Source of the DNA: Noviherbaspirillum suwonense | GTDB lineage: Bacteria > Pseudomonadota > Gammaproteobacteria > Burkholderiales > Burkholderiaceae_D | Direction of reading: 5' to 3' | Assembly (NCBI RefSeq): GCF_900182955.1 | Contig: NZ_FXUL01000027.1 | Location: 24,489 to 88,488, forward strand | DNA: 64,000 nt | Shown: piece by piece, positions 1-10,910 of the stretch | Position numbering within the stretch: position 1 is the stretch's first letter | Layout: the number at the start of each line of letters is the position of its first letter | Position numbers and translations under genes: made by a program | The notes under the pieces: generated by a model | The model's input: only the letters and a program-made list of their open reading frames with translations | Databases searched by the model: none | What the model was told of the DNA's origin: nothing

Positions 1-618
1 CAGGTAGCCGTCGGGCGGCACGACGATGCCGCCCTCGCCCTGTATCGGCTCGACCAGGAAGGCGGCGGTGTCGGGCGTGATCGCGGCCTCCAGCGCGGCG
101 GCGTCGCCGAAGGGCACGGTGACAAAACCCGGCGCGAACGGGCCGAAGCCGGCGCGGTACTGCGCTTCCGAGGAAAAGCCGACGATGGTCGTGGTGCGGC
201 CGGCGAAGTTGCCGGCGCAGACGACGATCTGCGCCCGGTCCGGCGCAACGCCCTTGACCTCGTACGCCCACTTGCGGGCTGCCTTCAACGCGGTCTCGAC
301 CGCCTCGGCGCCGGTATTCATCGGCAATGCACGGTCCATGCGGGTCATCTCGCACAGCCTTGACAGGAAAGGACCCAGCCGGTCGGTGTAGTAGGCGCGG
401 GAGGTCATTGCCAGCCTTTGCGCCTGTTCGGTCAGCGCGGCCAGCAGGCGCGGATGGCCGTGGCCGAAGCTGGTTGCCGAATAGGCCGACATCAGGTCGA
501 GATAGCGCTTGCCGTGGATGTCGGTCAGCCATGCGCCGGCGCCGCTGCGCAGCACCACCGGCAATGGGTCGTAATTATTCGCGCACACCCTTTTTTCGAG
601 TGCGATCAGCTGTTCCAT
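1..618 (-). CDS. rocD: Ornithine aminotransferase, N-terminal part (runs off left edge)
   Basis: A PLP-dependent class III aminotransferase that moves the delta-amino group of ornithine to 2-oxoglutarate, giving glutamate semialdehyde in arginine and ornithine breakdown. The reading frame stays open from the ATG at 618 down to base 1, giving 206 residues, about half of the usual 400. Visible motifs are [10 protein letters not shown] near residue 14, [14 protein letters not shown] near 43, the phosphate-binding [17 protein letters not shown] near 101, NFAGRTT near 136, and [18 protein letters not shown] at the edge. These match ornithine rather than acetylornithine aminotransferases. The catalytic lysine lies outside the window. 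The gene is divergent from an Lrp-type regulator, which suggests local amino-acid-responsive control. Function is confident; completeness cannot be judged. Confidence 0.9.
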   Translation of the reverse strand, partial: MEQLIALEKRVCANNYDPLPVVLRSGAGAWLTDIHGKRYLDLMSAYSATSFGHGHPRLLAALTEQAQRLAMTSRAYYTDRLGPFLSRLCEMTRMDRALPMNTGAEAVETALKAARKWAYEVKGVAPDRAQIVVCAGNFAGRTTTIVGFSSEAQYRAGFGPFAPGFVTVPFGDAAALEAAITPDTAAFLVEPIQGEGGIVVPPDGYL

Positions 619-782
619 GATGCTTCTCCGATAACGGACCGGGCAGCGGACCGGCAGCGGATCGGGCAGCGAGTCCGTTCCTCATGGTAGTCCTGAATGC
701 ACGAAAGTTTTGTGCTTTATCAGGCATGGAACAGCCGAGTCATGAAAGGATCGTTTATGCATCAACCAGCCGGAGAGACCAA

Positions 783-1256
783 ATGGAAAAGCTCGACCGA
801 TACGACCGCATACTCTTGACGACATTGCAGAAAAACGGCCGCGCATCCAACGTGGAGCTATCCGAACAGGCCAGCCTGTCCGCGCCGCAGTGCTACCGCC
901 GCGTGCGCAGGCTCGAAATCGACGGCATCATCCGCGGCTATAGCGCGCAGCTGCTGCCGTCCAGCCTGGGCCTGGACGTGGTGGCCTTCGTCAGCCTGAC
1001 CATAGACCGCGAGCAGTTCAAGAATGTGCGCGAGCTGGAAAAGGTCATCCGCGATTTCCCGGAGATCCTGGAGTGCTACACGATTTCCGGCGACTTCGAT
1101 TACCTGCTCAAGGTGGTGGCGACCGACCTGCGCGCGTTTTCCGCTTTCCTGACCGACCGGCTGATGCAGGTTCCCGGCGTTGCGCGGCTGCGGTCGATGA
1201 TCTGCCTAGAGGAAGTCAAGCCGGCCAGCCCGCTGCCCCTGCCGCCGTCAGCCTGA
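783..1256 (+). CDS. Lrp/AsnC family transcriptional regulator
   Basis: A 157-residue feast/famine regulator, the normal family length. The N-terminal winged helix-turn-helix covers about residues 5-60 ([20 protein letters not shown]), followed by the alpha-beta ligand-binding and oligomerisation domain. The start at 783 was chosen because [12 protein letters not shown] begins the domain and a GGAGAGACC stretch sits just before it; the frame is also open from ATGs at 684 and 726. It diverges from rocD with a 164-base gap, so it probably controls rocD in response to ornithine, arginine or a related amino acid. That target is inferred from position only. The 3' end overlaps the convergent fmt by 9 bases. 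Confidence 0.88.
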   Translation: MEKLDRYDRILLTTLQKNGRASNVELSEQASLSAPQCYRRVRRLEIDGIIRGYSAQLLPSSLGLDVVAFVSLTIDREQFKNVRELEKVIRDFPEILECYTISGDFDYLLKVVATDLRAFSAFLTDRLMQVPGVARLRSMICLEEVKPASPLPLPPSA

Positions 1257-2216
1257 CGGCAGCTCGAACGCGCCGCCCTGCATCGGAAAGCCCTGCAGGA
1301 AGGCTTCCGCACCCAGGCGTTTCCCGCCGGGCTTCTGCAGCTGCGCGATCCGCAGCGCGCCGGCGCCGCAGGCGACCAGCACGTCATGGCCGGCATCGGC
1401 TGCCAGCACGGCGCCCGGCTGGCCGGCCGGGCGGTCATCGGGCTCTGCCTTCGCCGCCCAGATCTTCAGCGGCACGCCGTTGAAACGGGCGGTCGCGCCC
1501 GGGAACGGATTGAACGCGCGGATCTTTCGTTCCAGCACGGCGGCCGGCTCCCGGAAGTCGAGCGCCGCTTCTTCCTTGGTGATTTTCGCCGCGTAGGTCA
1601 CGCCCTGTTCCGGCTGCGGCTGCGCCGGCAGCGCGCCCGCTTCCAGCCGGCGCAGCGCATCGACGATCATCGACGCGCCAAGGCTGGCCAGGCTGTCATG
1701 CAGGCTGCCGCTGGTGTCGTCGGCAGCGATCGCCAGTTCCTGCCGCAGCAGCATCGGGCCGGTGTCGAGGCCCTCGTCCATCTGCATGATGGTGATGCCG
1801 GTCTGGTCGTCGCCGGCCTCGATCGCCCGGTGGATGGGCGCGGCGCCGCGCCAGCGCGGCAGCAGCGATGCATGGATGTTCAGGCAACCCAGCGGCGGGA
1901 TCGCCAGCACGGACGGCGGCAGGATCAGGCCATAGGCCGCGACCACCATCACGTCATGCGGCGTGGCATCGAGCAGTTCGTGCGCCTGGCGCGCGACATC
2001 CGGGTACTTGCCTTCCAGCCGCAGCGACACCGGCTGCGCCACGGGCATCCCGTGCTGTTGCGCGTACTGCTTGACGGCGGATGCCTGCAGCTGCATGCCG
2101 CGTCCGGCGGGCCGGTCGGGCTGCGTCAGCACCAGGACGATGTCATGCCCGGCTTCATGCAGGGACCGGAGGGCGGCGGCGGCGAAGTCGGGCGTGCCCG
2201 CGTAGATGATTTTCAT
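1248..2216 (-). CDS. fmt: Methionyl-tRNA formyltransferase
   Basis: Transfers the formyl group from 10-formyltetrahydrofolate to Met-tRNA of initiator type, so that translation can start with fMet. The 322-residue length is typical. The N-terminal Rossmann-like domain starts [15 protein letters not shown]. The catalytic and substrate signature [16 protein letters not shown] spans residues 113-128, with N113 and H115, and the third catalytic residue is D151 in EGLDTGPML. The C-terminal tRNA-binding domain begins near residue 205. It lies 27 bases downstream of def on the same strand, the usual def-fmt operon in which the deformylase reverses this modification on nascent proteins. Confidence 0.97.
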   Translation of the reverse strand: MKIIYAGTPDFAAAALRSLHEAGHDIVLVLTQPDRPAGRGMQLQASAVKQYAQQHGMPVAQPVSLRLEGKYPDVARQAHELLDATPHDVMVVAAYGLILPPSVLAIPPLGCLNIHASLLPRWRGAAPIHRAIEAGDDQTGITIMQMDEGLDTGPMLLRQELAIAADDTSGSLHDSLASLGASMIVDALRRLEAGALPAQPQPEQGVTYAAKITKEEAALDFREPAAVLERKIRAFNPFPGATARFNGVPLKIWAAKAEPDDRPAGQPGAVLAADAGHDVLVACGAGALRIAQLQKPGGKRLGAEAFLQGFPMQGGAFELPSG

Positions 2217-2243
2217 GGCCGCGATTGTAGCGCGCGGCCGGGG

Positions 2244-2780
2244 CTACCTGCCGCCGGCAACCTTCAGCTGCTCGCGCCGCAGTTCGCGCTCTTCCTTCAG
2301 CATCCGGGTCTTGATCCGGTTGCGCTTGAGCGGTGACAGGTACTCGACGAACACCTTGCCTTTCAGGTGGTCCATCTCGTGCTGTATGCAGACAGCCAAC
2401 AGGCCTTCGGCCTCGACTTCAAAGCGCTTGCCTTCAAGGTCGAGTGCGCGTACCTTCACACGCGCCGGGCGTTCGACGCCATCGTATATCCCCGGCACCG
2501 ACAGGCAGCCCTCGTCGTAGACCTGGCGTTCAGGGCTGGCCCAGGTGATTTCAGGGTTGATGAACACCTGCAGGTCGTCATGCGTTTCCGAGGTGTCGAT
2601 CACGATCAGCTGTTCATGCACATCGACCTGGCTCGCAGCGAGACCGACGCCGGGTGCCTCATACATGGTCTCGGCCATATCCGCAGCAAGCTTCTTAAGC
2701 CGGTTATCGAATACGGTGACTGGCTTTGCGACCTTGTGCAGGCGTGGATCTGGATAACGGAGAATAGGTAGTAGGGACAT
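2244..2780 (-). CDS. def: Peptide deformylase
   Basis: A metalloenzyme that removes the formyl group from the N-terminal methionine of new polypeptides. All three family motifs are intact: GVGLAASQ (44-51), EGCLSVPG (90-97, metal ligand C92) and QHEMDHLKG (133-141, ligands H134 and H138, catalytic E135). The frame is open back to an ATG at 2837, but [14 protein letters not shown] at 2780 matches the usual N-terminus and gives the normal 178 residues, so that start is preferred. It is transcribed ahead of fmt, and its upstream region is shared with the divergent LysM gene. Confidence 0.96.
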   Translation of the reverse strand: MSLLPILRYPDPRLHKVAKPVTVFDNRLKKLAADMAETMYEAPGVGLAASQVDVHEQLIVIDTSETHDDLQVFINPEITWASPERQVYDEGCLSVPGIYDGVERPARVKVRALDLEGKRFEVEAEGLLAVCIQHEMDHLKGKVFVEYLSPLKRNRIKTRMLKEERELRREQLKVAGGR

Positions 2781-2955
2781 ACGACGTTTGCGCAACGATA
2801 AGGGAAGAATAGATGGTGGTTTTTCTTGCCAGTTCAAGCGATTGAAGGCAGAATTTGATTCACTACGGCAACATTTAACATTGTTGCCCTACGGTCTGAC
2901 GATACACGGCCGATAAAACGAGTTGCATCGCTACGCCGTACCCACCGGAAAAACC

Positions 2956-4035
2956 ATGAAAAAGTTTAGCACAGCCGGCCTGCTGTTCGCGCTTGCCTGC
3001 ACCACTGCCTCCGCCGCTGCGCCTGCCGACACCCGCGCCGCGGCAAATTGCCAGTTCCTGGCAAATGCGCCCGATCAGCACCAGGTGGTGCGCGGCGACA
3101 CGCTGTGGAGCATTTCCGGGCGATTTTTGCAACATCCGTGGTGCTGGCCGCAGGTCTGGGGCCTGAACCGCGACCAGATCGCCAATCCGCACTGGATCTA
3201 TCCGGGCCAGGTCGTCTATTTCGACCGCGCCAGCGGCCGCCTGCGCCTCGGCCGCGGCGTCGGAAGCAGCGGCGACGGCCTGCCCACGGTGCGCCTGTCG
3301 CCGCAGACGCGCATCGAGGGCATGGGCAGGGACGCGATCCCGGCCATCCCCGCCAGTGCGATCGAACCCTTCCTGACGCAGCCGCTGCTGATAGAGGAAA
3401 GCGCGCTGCTGAGCGCGCCGCGCGTGATCCAGGGCGGCGAAGGCCATGTCAACGTCGGCAAGGGCGACAAGGTCTATGTGCGCGGTGCGCTCAACGGCGC
3501 GACCGAATTCCAGGTGTACCAGCCCAGCCAGCCGCTGCGGGATCCCGACACCGGCGCGGTCCTCGGCTACGAGGCAGCCTATCTCGGCATCGTGAAGCTG
3601 ACGCGCGCCGCCCAGGCGGACAATGAAGCCCACAGCTTCGTCGTCACCACGTCGGTTCGCGAAATCGGCCCGGGCGCGCAGCTGGTGCCGTTGCCGCCCA
3701 CGCCCATCGTCAACTATGTGCCGCACCTCCCGCCGGTCGAGGTCCGCGGGCGCGTGATGTCGGTCTATGGCGGCGTGGCCAATGCCGGGCAGAACGAGGT
3801 GGTGACGATCAACCGGGGCCGCGAGCAGGGCCTGGACACCGGCAGCGTGCTGGAGCTGTACCACTTCGGCCGCACCGTGCCCGACCGCGCGGCCGGCAAC
3901 GAGCCGGTCAAGCTGCCGGATGAACGCTATGGCGCCGTGTTCGTTTTCCGGACTTTTAATAATGTGTCTTATGGGCTGGTAATGCAGGTTACCGATCCGG
4001 TCAAGGTTGGCGACGTAGCACGATCACCGGAATAG
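2956..4035 (+). CDS. LysM-domain secreted protein upstream of dprA
   Basis: A 359-residue exported protein. Residues 1-21 form a signal peptide (MKK, hydrophobic core, ASAAA). A LysM peptidoglycan-binding module covers about 41-90 (HQVVRGDTLWSISGRF to YPGQVVYF). The rest, about 100-359, has no motif I recognise except a beta-rich C-terminus. Burkholderiales commonly carry a LysM protein of this architecture next to dprA. The start at 2956 places the signal peptide at the N-terminus; an ATG at 2923 would bury it. It probably acts at the cell wall, but the role is unknown. It ends 10 bases before dprA, so the two are likely cotranscribed. Confidence 0.85.
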   Translation: MKKFSTAGLLFALACTTASAAAPADTRAAANCQFLANAPDQHQVVRGDTLWSISGRFLQHPWCWPQVWGLNRDQIANPHWIYPGQVVYFDRASGRLRLGRGVGSSGDGLPTVRLSPQTRIEGMGRDAIPAIPASAIEPFLTQPLLIEESALLSAPRVIQGGEGHVNVGKGDKVYVRGALNGATEFQVYQPSQPLRDPDTGAVLGYEAAYLGIVKLTRAAQADNEAHSFVVTTSVREIGPGAQLVPLPPTPIVNYVPHLPPVEVRGRVMSVYGGVANAGQNEVVTINRGREQGLDTGSVLELYHFGRTVPDRAAGNEPVKLPDERYGAVFVFRTFNNVSYGLVMQVTDPVKVGDVARSPE

Positions 4036-4045
4036 GCGGCGCGCC

Positions 4046-5149
4046 ATGGCCGACACCAGCCAGCTGGCTGCATGGCTAAGACTGGAGCAGACGCCGGGCC
4101 TGGGCTTCATGACGGCGCACCGGCTGCTGAGCGCATTCGGCTCGCCCGAGGCCGTGTTCGATGCCGACCCCACGCAACTGCGCGGCATGGTCGGCGACAA
4201 GCTGGCCGGCAAGCTGCTGGCACCGCCCTCCGCCGCCATGCTTGCGCTGATCGAACTCACCCTGGCCTGGGCGGCGCTGGACGGCAATCACCTGCTGCTG
4301 CTGGCCGATGAAACCTATCCGCAGCTGCTGCTCGAAATCCCCGACCCGCCGCTGCTGCTGTATGCCAAGGGCCGCATCGCGCTGCTGAACCAGCCGTCGC
4401 TGGCGGTGGTCGGCAGCCGCAATGCCAGCGCCCAGGGCGCCGCCCATGCGCGCCAGTTCGCGCAGGCCCTGTCGGCCGCCGGGCTGACCATCGTGTCGGG
4501 GCTGGCGCTGGGCATCGACACCGCTGCGCACGAAGGCGCATTGCTGGACGGCGGCGCGACCGTCGCGGTGATCGGCACCGGCGCCGACATCGTTTATCCG
4601 GCGCGCAACCATGCGCTTGCGCACCGCGTTGCCGAACAGGGATGCATCGTCAGCGAATATGCATTGGGCACGCCCGCGCTGCCGGCCAACTTCCCGCGCC
4701 GCAACCGGATCATCAGCGGCCTGTCGCGCGGCACGCTGGTCGTCGAGGCGGCGGCGCAATCCGGCTCGCTGATCACCGCACGGCTTGCAGCGGAACAGGG
4801 ACGCGACGTGTATGCGATCCCGGGGTCGATCCAGTCGCCGCTGGCGCGCGGCTGCCATGACCTGATCCGCCAGGGCGCGCGGCTGGTCGAGAATGCCCAT
4901 GACATCCTCAATGATTTCCCTGGCCTGCAATCGCACACCTATGCGCCGGGAAAATCGGCGCCGTTGCCGTTCTCTGACCATCCCGACAACGACCTTTTAA
5001 AAATAATCGGCTATGATCCGGTCAGCCTGAATGTGCTTGCCGCTCGGGCCGGGCTCGATACCGCTACAATGAGCGCACAGTTGCTCACGCTGGAACTCGA
5101 TGGACAGATTGAAATGCTGACGGGCGGCATGGTGCGGCGATCGGGTTGA
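4046..5149 (+). CDS. dprA: DNA-processing protein DprA (Smf)
   Basis: Binds incoming single-stranded DNA during natural transformation and loads RecA. The 367-residue protein has an N-terminal helical region, then the Rossmann-like SMF core: VVGSRNASAQG (121-131), SGLALGIDTAAHEGAL, VIGTGADIVYPARNHAL and the strongly conserved PRRNRIISGLS and EAAAQSGSLITA. A C-terminal winged-helix domain follows from about residue 305. The position between a LysM gene and smg is the conserved betaproteobacterial arrangement. The gene looks intact, which fits at least latent competence, although no uptake genes are in this window. Confidence 0.96.
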   Translation: MADTSQLAAWLRLEQTPGLGFMTAHRLLSAFGSPEAVFDADPTQLRGMVGDKLAGKLLAPPSAAMLALIELTLAWAALDGNHLLLLADETYPQLLLEIPDPPLLLYAKGRIALLNQPSLAVVGSRNASAQGAAHARQFAQALSAAGLTIVSGLALGIDTAAHEGALLDGGATVAVIGTGADIVYPARNHALAHRVAEQGCIVSEYALGTPALPANFPRRNRIISGLSRGTLVVEAAAQSGSLITARLAAEQGRDVYAIPGSIQSPLARGCHDLIRQGARLVENAHDILNDFPGLQSHTYAPGKSAPLPFSDHPDNDLLKIIGYDPVSLNVLAARAGLDTATMSAQLLTLELDGQIEMLTGGMVRRSG

Positions 5150-5370
5150 AACTTGACGGCGTTCGCATTGCCATAACTCATCCCCCTTTACAATCGGTTC
5201 AAAGTCTTCGGTGTTTTGGACGATTTCCCGATTTCCATAAGCTAACAGGTTTTACGATCGGCTCTGAATCAAGCAAGTGTCACAATTTTGCAACTGAAAG
5301 TCCGAACTGAAAGTTCGTTTATCGCTCAGTTGCTTGTAACGCAGAACACCTTACCCTTACAGTAAAACCC

Positions 5371-5847
5371 ATGTTTGATGTCCTTGTTTATCTTTACGAA
5401 ACCTATTACCGGCCCGACGCCTGCCCGGATTCGGAAGCGCTCGTGAAGAAACTGTCCGCGGTCGGCTTCGAGGAAGACGAGATTTCGAAGGCGCTGGGCT
5501 GGCTGACCGACCTTGCCGAAACCACCAACGAGTTCTCGATGCTGCATCCGCAGCAGACCAGCTTCTCGTCGGGCTTCCGTATTTACGTGGACCGGGAATT
5601 CGACGTGCTGGGCACGGCCGCAATCGGCTTCATCCAGTTCCTCGAGTCGGCCAGGGTCATCAACCCGCTGCAGCGCGAGATCGTGGTCGAGCGCGCGCTG
5701 GCGGCAAGCGATACGCAGATCTCGCTGGACAAGCTGAAGGTCATCGTGCTGATGGTGCTGTGGAGCCAGGGCAAGGAGCCGGACGGACTGATGTTCGACG
5801 AGCTGTTCCTGGACGACGACGACGTGCAGACCCGACAGCTGCATTAA
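5371..5847 (+). CDS. smg: Smg family protein (DUF494)
   Basis: A 158-residue acidic protein matching the Smg/DUF494 family. It starts [19 protein letters not shown] and contains the helical ALGWLTDL and [13 protein letters not shown] segments typical of the family. The biochemical role is not established; the gene is conserved next to dprA and topB in beta- and gammaproteobacteria. A 221-base gap separates it from dprA and includes the direct repeat AACTGAAAGTxCG, so it may have its own promoter. A terminator-like hairpin follows at 5897. Confidence 0.9.
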   Translation: MFDVLVYLYETYYRPDACPDSEALVKKLSAVGFEEDEISKALGWLTDLAETTNEFSMLHPQQTSFSSGFRIYVDREFDVLGTAAIGFIQFLESARVINPLQREIVVERALAASDTQISLDKLKVIVLMVLWSQGKEPDGLMFDELFLDDDDVQTRQLH

Positions 5848-5896
5848 GCAACACGTCGGGAAAATGGTCCGGCCAGCGTCAGCGGCCGGCAGCAGC

Positions 5897-5919
5897 AAGC
5901 CGCGCCAGCGCGGCTTTTT
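5897..5919 (+). terminator. Rho-independent terminator after smg
   Basis: An 8-bp perfect stem (AAGCCGCG, loop CCAG, CGCGGCTT) is followed directly by T residues. It lies 50 bases past the smg stop and well before topB, so it probably ends the dprA-smg transcript. Confidence 0.75.
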
Positions 5920-6109
5920 CATTGGCGCGGCCGGCTTGCGATATGCGATCCAACGCGCTTATCATTTGCCGCGAACACGCCGCCGCTGCGGGTCACGCTG
6001 CTTCCCCGCGACACAATGCATCCAGGCAAGCGTCTGGCGGCGGCGTAAATAATCCCTGTACTATGCAGGCTTCAGCGCGCCTGGCGCGCCCATTGCGAGA
6101 CCCATTTCC

Positions 6110-8767
<2,658 letters not shown>

Positions 8768-8805
8768 CCGAGCGGCGGGCTGCGGGTTTAACCGCGGCGC
8801 GCGAT

Positions 8806-8832
8806 CCGCGAAGGCGGCTGCCGCCTTCGCGG
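8806..8832. other. Perfect 12-bp inverted repeat after topB
   Basis: CCGCGAAGGCGG and its exact reverse complement are separated by CTG. It lies 39 bases past the topB stop. There is no T-run, so it may be a weak or Rho-assisted terminator, or simply an mRNA 3' stabiliser. Confidence 0.5.
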
Positions 8833-8945
8833 GATGGGGCAGCCGGCAGCGCATCCCGCGCCGCGGAGCCGCCTGATGCTGCGGACATCACGCCGCATGT
8901 CCTGTCCGGCGTGATGCGCCGGCCACTGCATCGATCCCCACTGCA

Positions 8946-9863
8946 TCAATCCGTGCCCGGATCGAAGTCCGGCTCGAAAAAGCACCATTTCACCTGCGGC
9001 CAGCGCTGCTGTATGGTTTCCTCGACTGCATTGATGGCGTCGACCAGCGCATGGTCGCTGGGCTGCGCATGCATGCGCGCCTGCACCGCGACCATCAGCT
9101 GCGCGCCCCATTGCACGGTGATCAGGTGGATCACCCGGTCCACCTCCGGCCGCGCCAGGATATGCGCCTTGATGGCCGCATGCACCTCGGGTGCGGCCGA
9201 CTCGCCGGTGATCATGCCCTTGACCTCGTGCATGACGAAGACCGCGACCACCATCAGCAGCACGCCGACCGCGATGGTGCCGATCGCGTCCCATATCGGG
9301 TTGCCCGTCACGACGGCGAGCAGCACCGCGATGAAGGCCAGCGTCAGGCCGCACAGCGCGGCAATATCCTCGCCCGCCACCACCAGCAGTTCGGACTGCC
9401 GGGTTTCGCGGAACCACTTGAAGAAGGGCTTGCCGCCCGACGTCTTGCGGATCTCCTTCATCGCGCCATACAGCGAGAAGCTTTCCAGCACCACGGAAAT
9501 GCCGAGCACGCCAAGCGCGATCATCACGTTCTCGAGCGGCTCTGGCTTGCTGAAGCGCTCGACGCCCTGCAGCACCGAGAAGGCGCCGCCGAGGAAGAAC
9601 AGCAGCAGCGCAACCATCATTGCCCAGAAATAGACCACCCGGCCGTAGCCCATCGGGTGCGACTCGTCGGGCGGCTTCTTCGCCTCTTTCAGTCCGCGCA
9701 GCAGGAACAGCTGGTTGGTGCAGTCGGCGAGCGAGTGGATGGCTTCGGCCAGCATCGCGCCCGAACCGGTGAAGAATGCCGCGGCAAACTTGGCGGCGGC
9801 AATGCCGCCATTGGCGCCCAGCGCGTAATAGATCGGCCTGGTCGATGTTTCCTTGGTAGCCAC
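8946..9863 (-). CDS. Cation diffusion facilitator, SLC30A9-like subgroup
   Basis: An inner-membrane exporter of divalent metal ions, 305 residues with about six membrane segments and a C-terminal cytoplasmic domain. The first metal-site half is canonical in form: AEAIHSLADCTNQ near residue 40 supplies the H and D. The second half reads AGEDIAALCG near 160, with glutamate where ZnT-type transporters usually have histidine. That, with the HPMGYGRVVYFWAM segment near 68, matches the ZnT9-like branch. The substrate is therefore uncertain (zinc, manganese or iron). It is monocistronic and convergent with topB. Confidence 0.85.
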   Translation of the reverse strand: MATKETSTRPIYYALGANGGIAAAKFAAAFFTGSGAMLAEAIHSLADCTNQLFLLRGLKEAKKPPDESHPMGYGRVVYFWAMMVALLLFFLGGAFSVLQGVERFSKPEPLENVMIALGVLGISVVLESFSLYGAMKEIRKTSGGKPFFKWFRETRQSELLVVAGEDIAALCGLTLAFIAVLLAVVTGNPIWDAIGTIAVGVLLMVVAVFVMHEVKGMITGESAAPEVHAAIKAHILARPEVDRVIHLITVQWGAQLMVAVQARMHAQPSDHALVDAINAVEETIQQRWPQVKWCFFEPDFDPGTD

Positions 9864-10107
9864 GATGTCGTCTTCAGTGAAAGCATCACCTTAACGGGCA
9901 TTTGGACCGGCGGTATTGATCCACGCGATGTAGGCGTTCGTGCAATGAAATTTTGACCGGTTGATTCCCATCAAGCAAGCGGCCGGCTGCAGAGCCGGCC
10001 GCCGGAACTTCGCTTTTCCGCCAGTCGTCTATCCGTAGTGGCAACAGAAAACGAACCGGCGAGCCGAAGATGGCCGTCCTTAACGATAACGATTAAAGGA
10101 GCACAAG

Positions 10108-10419
10108 ATGAAAAAACTGATTCTTTCCGCCCTCTGCGTGGCAGCGCTCAGCGCCTGTAGCGGCATGGATTCATCGTCACGGATGGGCACGTCCGGCGCC
10201 GGCGCCTCCAGCATGGGCGCCACCGGCAGCGGCGGCACCGCGGGCGCCAACCGCGCGCAGACCACCTCGGGCGCTTATACGGCCCCTGGCACGTCCACCA
10301 TGCCCGGCTCCAAGGGCACCGCCGGCACGCCTGCCGACCCCAACTCGGCCACGCCGACCGGCGGCATGGGCGGCACCGGCATGGGAACCGGTACCGGCAC
10401 CGGCACGATGAGCCGTTAA
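10108..10419 (+). CDS. Small Gly/Thr/Ser-rich lipoprotein
   Basis: A 103-residue predicted lipoprotein. The signal peptide MKKLILSALCVAALSAC ends in a good lipobox (LSAC, acylated cysteine at 17). The remainder is low-complexity, rich in Gly, Thr, Ser, Met and Ala, ending in repeated GTGTGTG, and has no recognisable domain. AAAGGAGC precedes the ATG as ribosome binding site. It overlaps the convergent ogt stop by 4 bases. No function can be assigned; an unstructured surface or periplasmic tether is possible. Confidence 0.75.
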   Translation: MKKLILSALCVAALSACSGMDSSSRMGTSGAGASSMGATGSGGTAGANRAQTTSGAYTAPGTSTMPGSKGTAGTPADPNSATPTGGMGGTGMGTGTGTGTMSR

Positions 10420-10910
10420 GCTGCCTTCGCTTCCGGCATGGCCGATTCGAACGCAAGCAGGTAACGCTTGCGTTCGAGTCCACCGGCGTAGCCCGTCAGG
10501 GCGCCGTCGCCAGCCACGATACGGTGGCATGGAACGATGATGGAAACGGGGTTGCGCCCTATCGCCGTGCCGACCGCGCGCACCGCATGGCCTGCGCCGG
10601 CGGCCCGCGCATGCTCCAGGTAGCTGGCGGTCGCGCCATACGGCACCCGCGACAGCTGTTCCCATACCTTGCGCTGGAACGGCGTTCCCTTCAGGTCCAG
10701 CGGCAGGTCGAATATCTTTCTCCGTCCATCGAAATACTCATTCAGATGCGCCGCGGCGCGCTGCAGGTGCGGCTGGTCGTCCGACAGCAGCCATCCCTGC
10801 GGCCCCTTGAAATGCCGGTGCTGGTCGAAATACAGGCCGCACAGGCCCTGCTCGCTCGCCGCCAGTAGCAAAGTGCCGAGCGGGCTTTCAAGCATGCGGT
10901 AATGGATCAT
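10416..10910 (-). CDS. ogt: Methylated-DNA-protein cysteine methyltransferase
   Basis: Repairs O6-alkylguanine and O4-alkylthymine by moving the alkyl group irreversibly to its own cysteine. It has 164 residues with the start at 10910 (MIHYRMLESPLG), the normal length. The acceptor is C128 in IIVPCHRIV, after the helix-turn-helix segment with KVWEQLSRVPYGATASY and the GRNP asparagine hinge. Its ATG overlaps the stop codon of the Ada-AlkA gene (ATGA), which implies translational coupling. The longer frame from 10973 is not preferred. Confidence 0.94.
   Translation of the reverse strand: MIHYRMLESPLGTLLLAASEQGLCGLYFDQHRHFKGPQGWLLSDDQPHLQRAAAHLNEYFDGRRKIFDLPLDLKGTPFQRKVWEQLSRVPYGATASYLEHARAAGAGHAVRAVGTAIGRNPVSIIVPCHRIVAGDGALTGYAGGLERKRYLLAFESAMPEAKAA

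Noticed and set aside
1386..2336. Long plus-strand frame opposite fmt and def
   Set aside because: Histidine/arginine/glutamine-rich shadow of the well-supported fmt and def genes; no domain or ribosome binding site.
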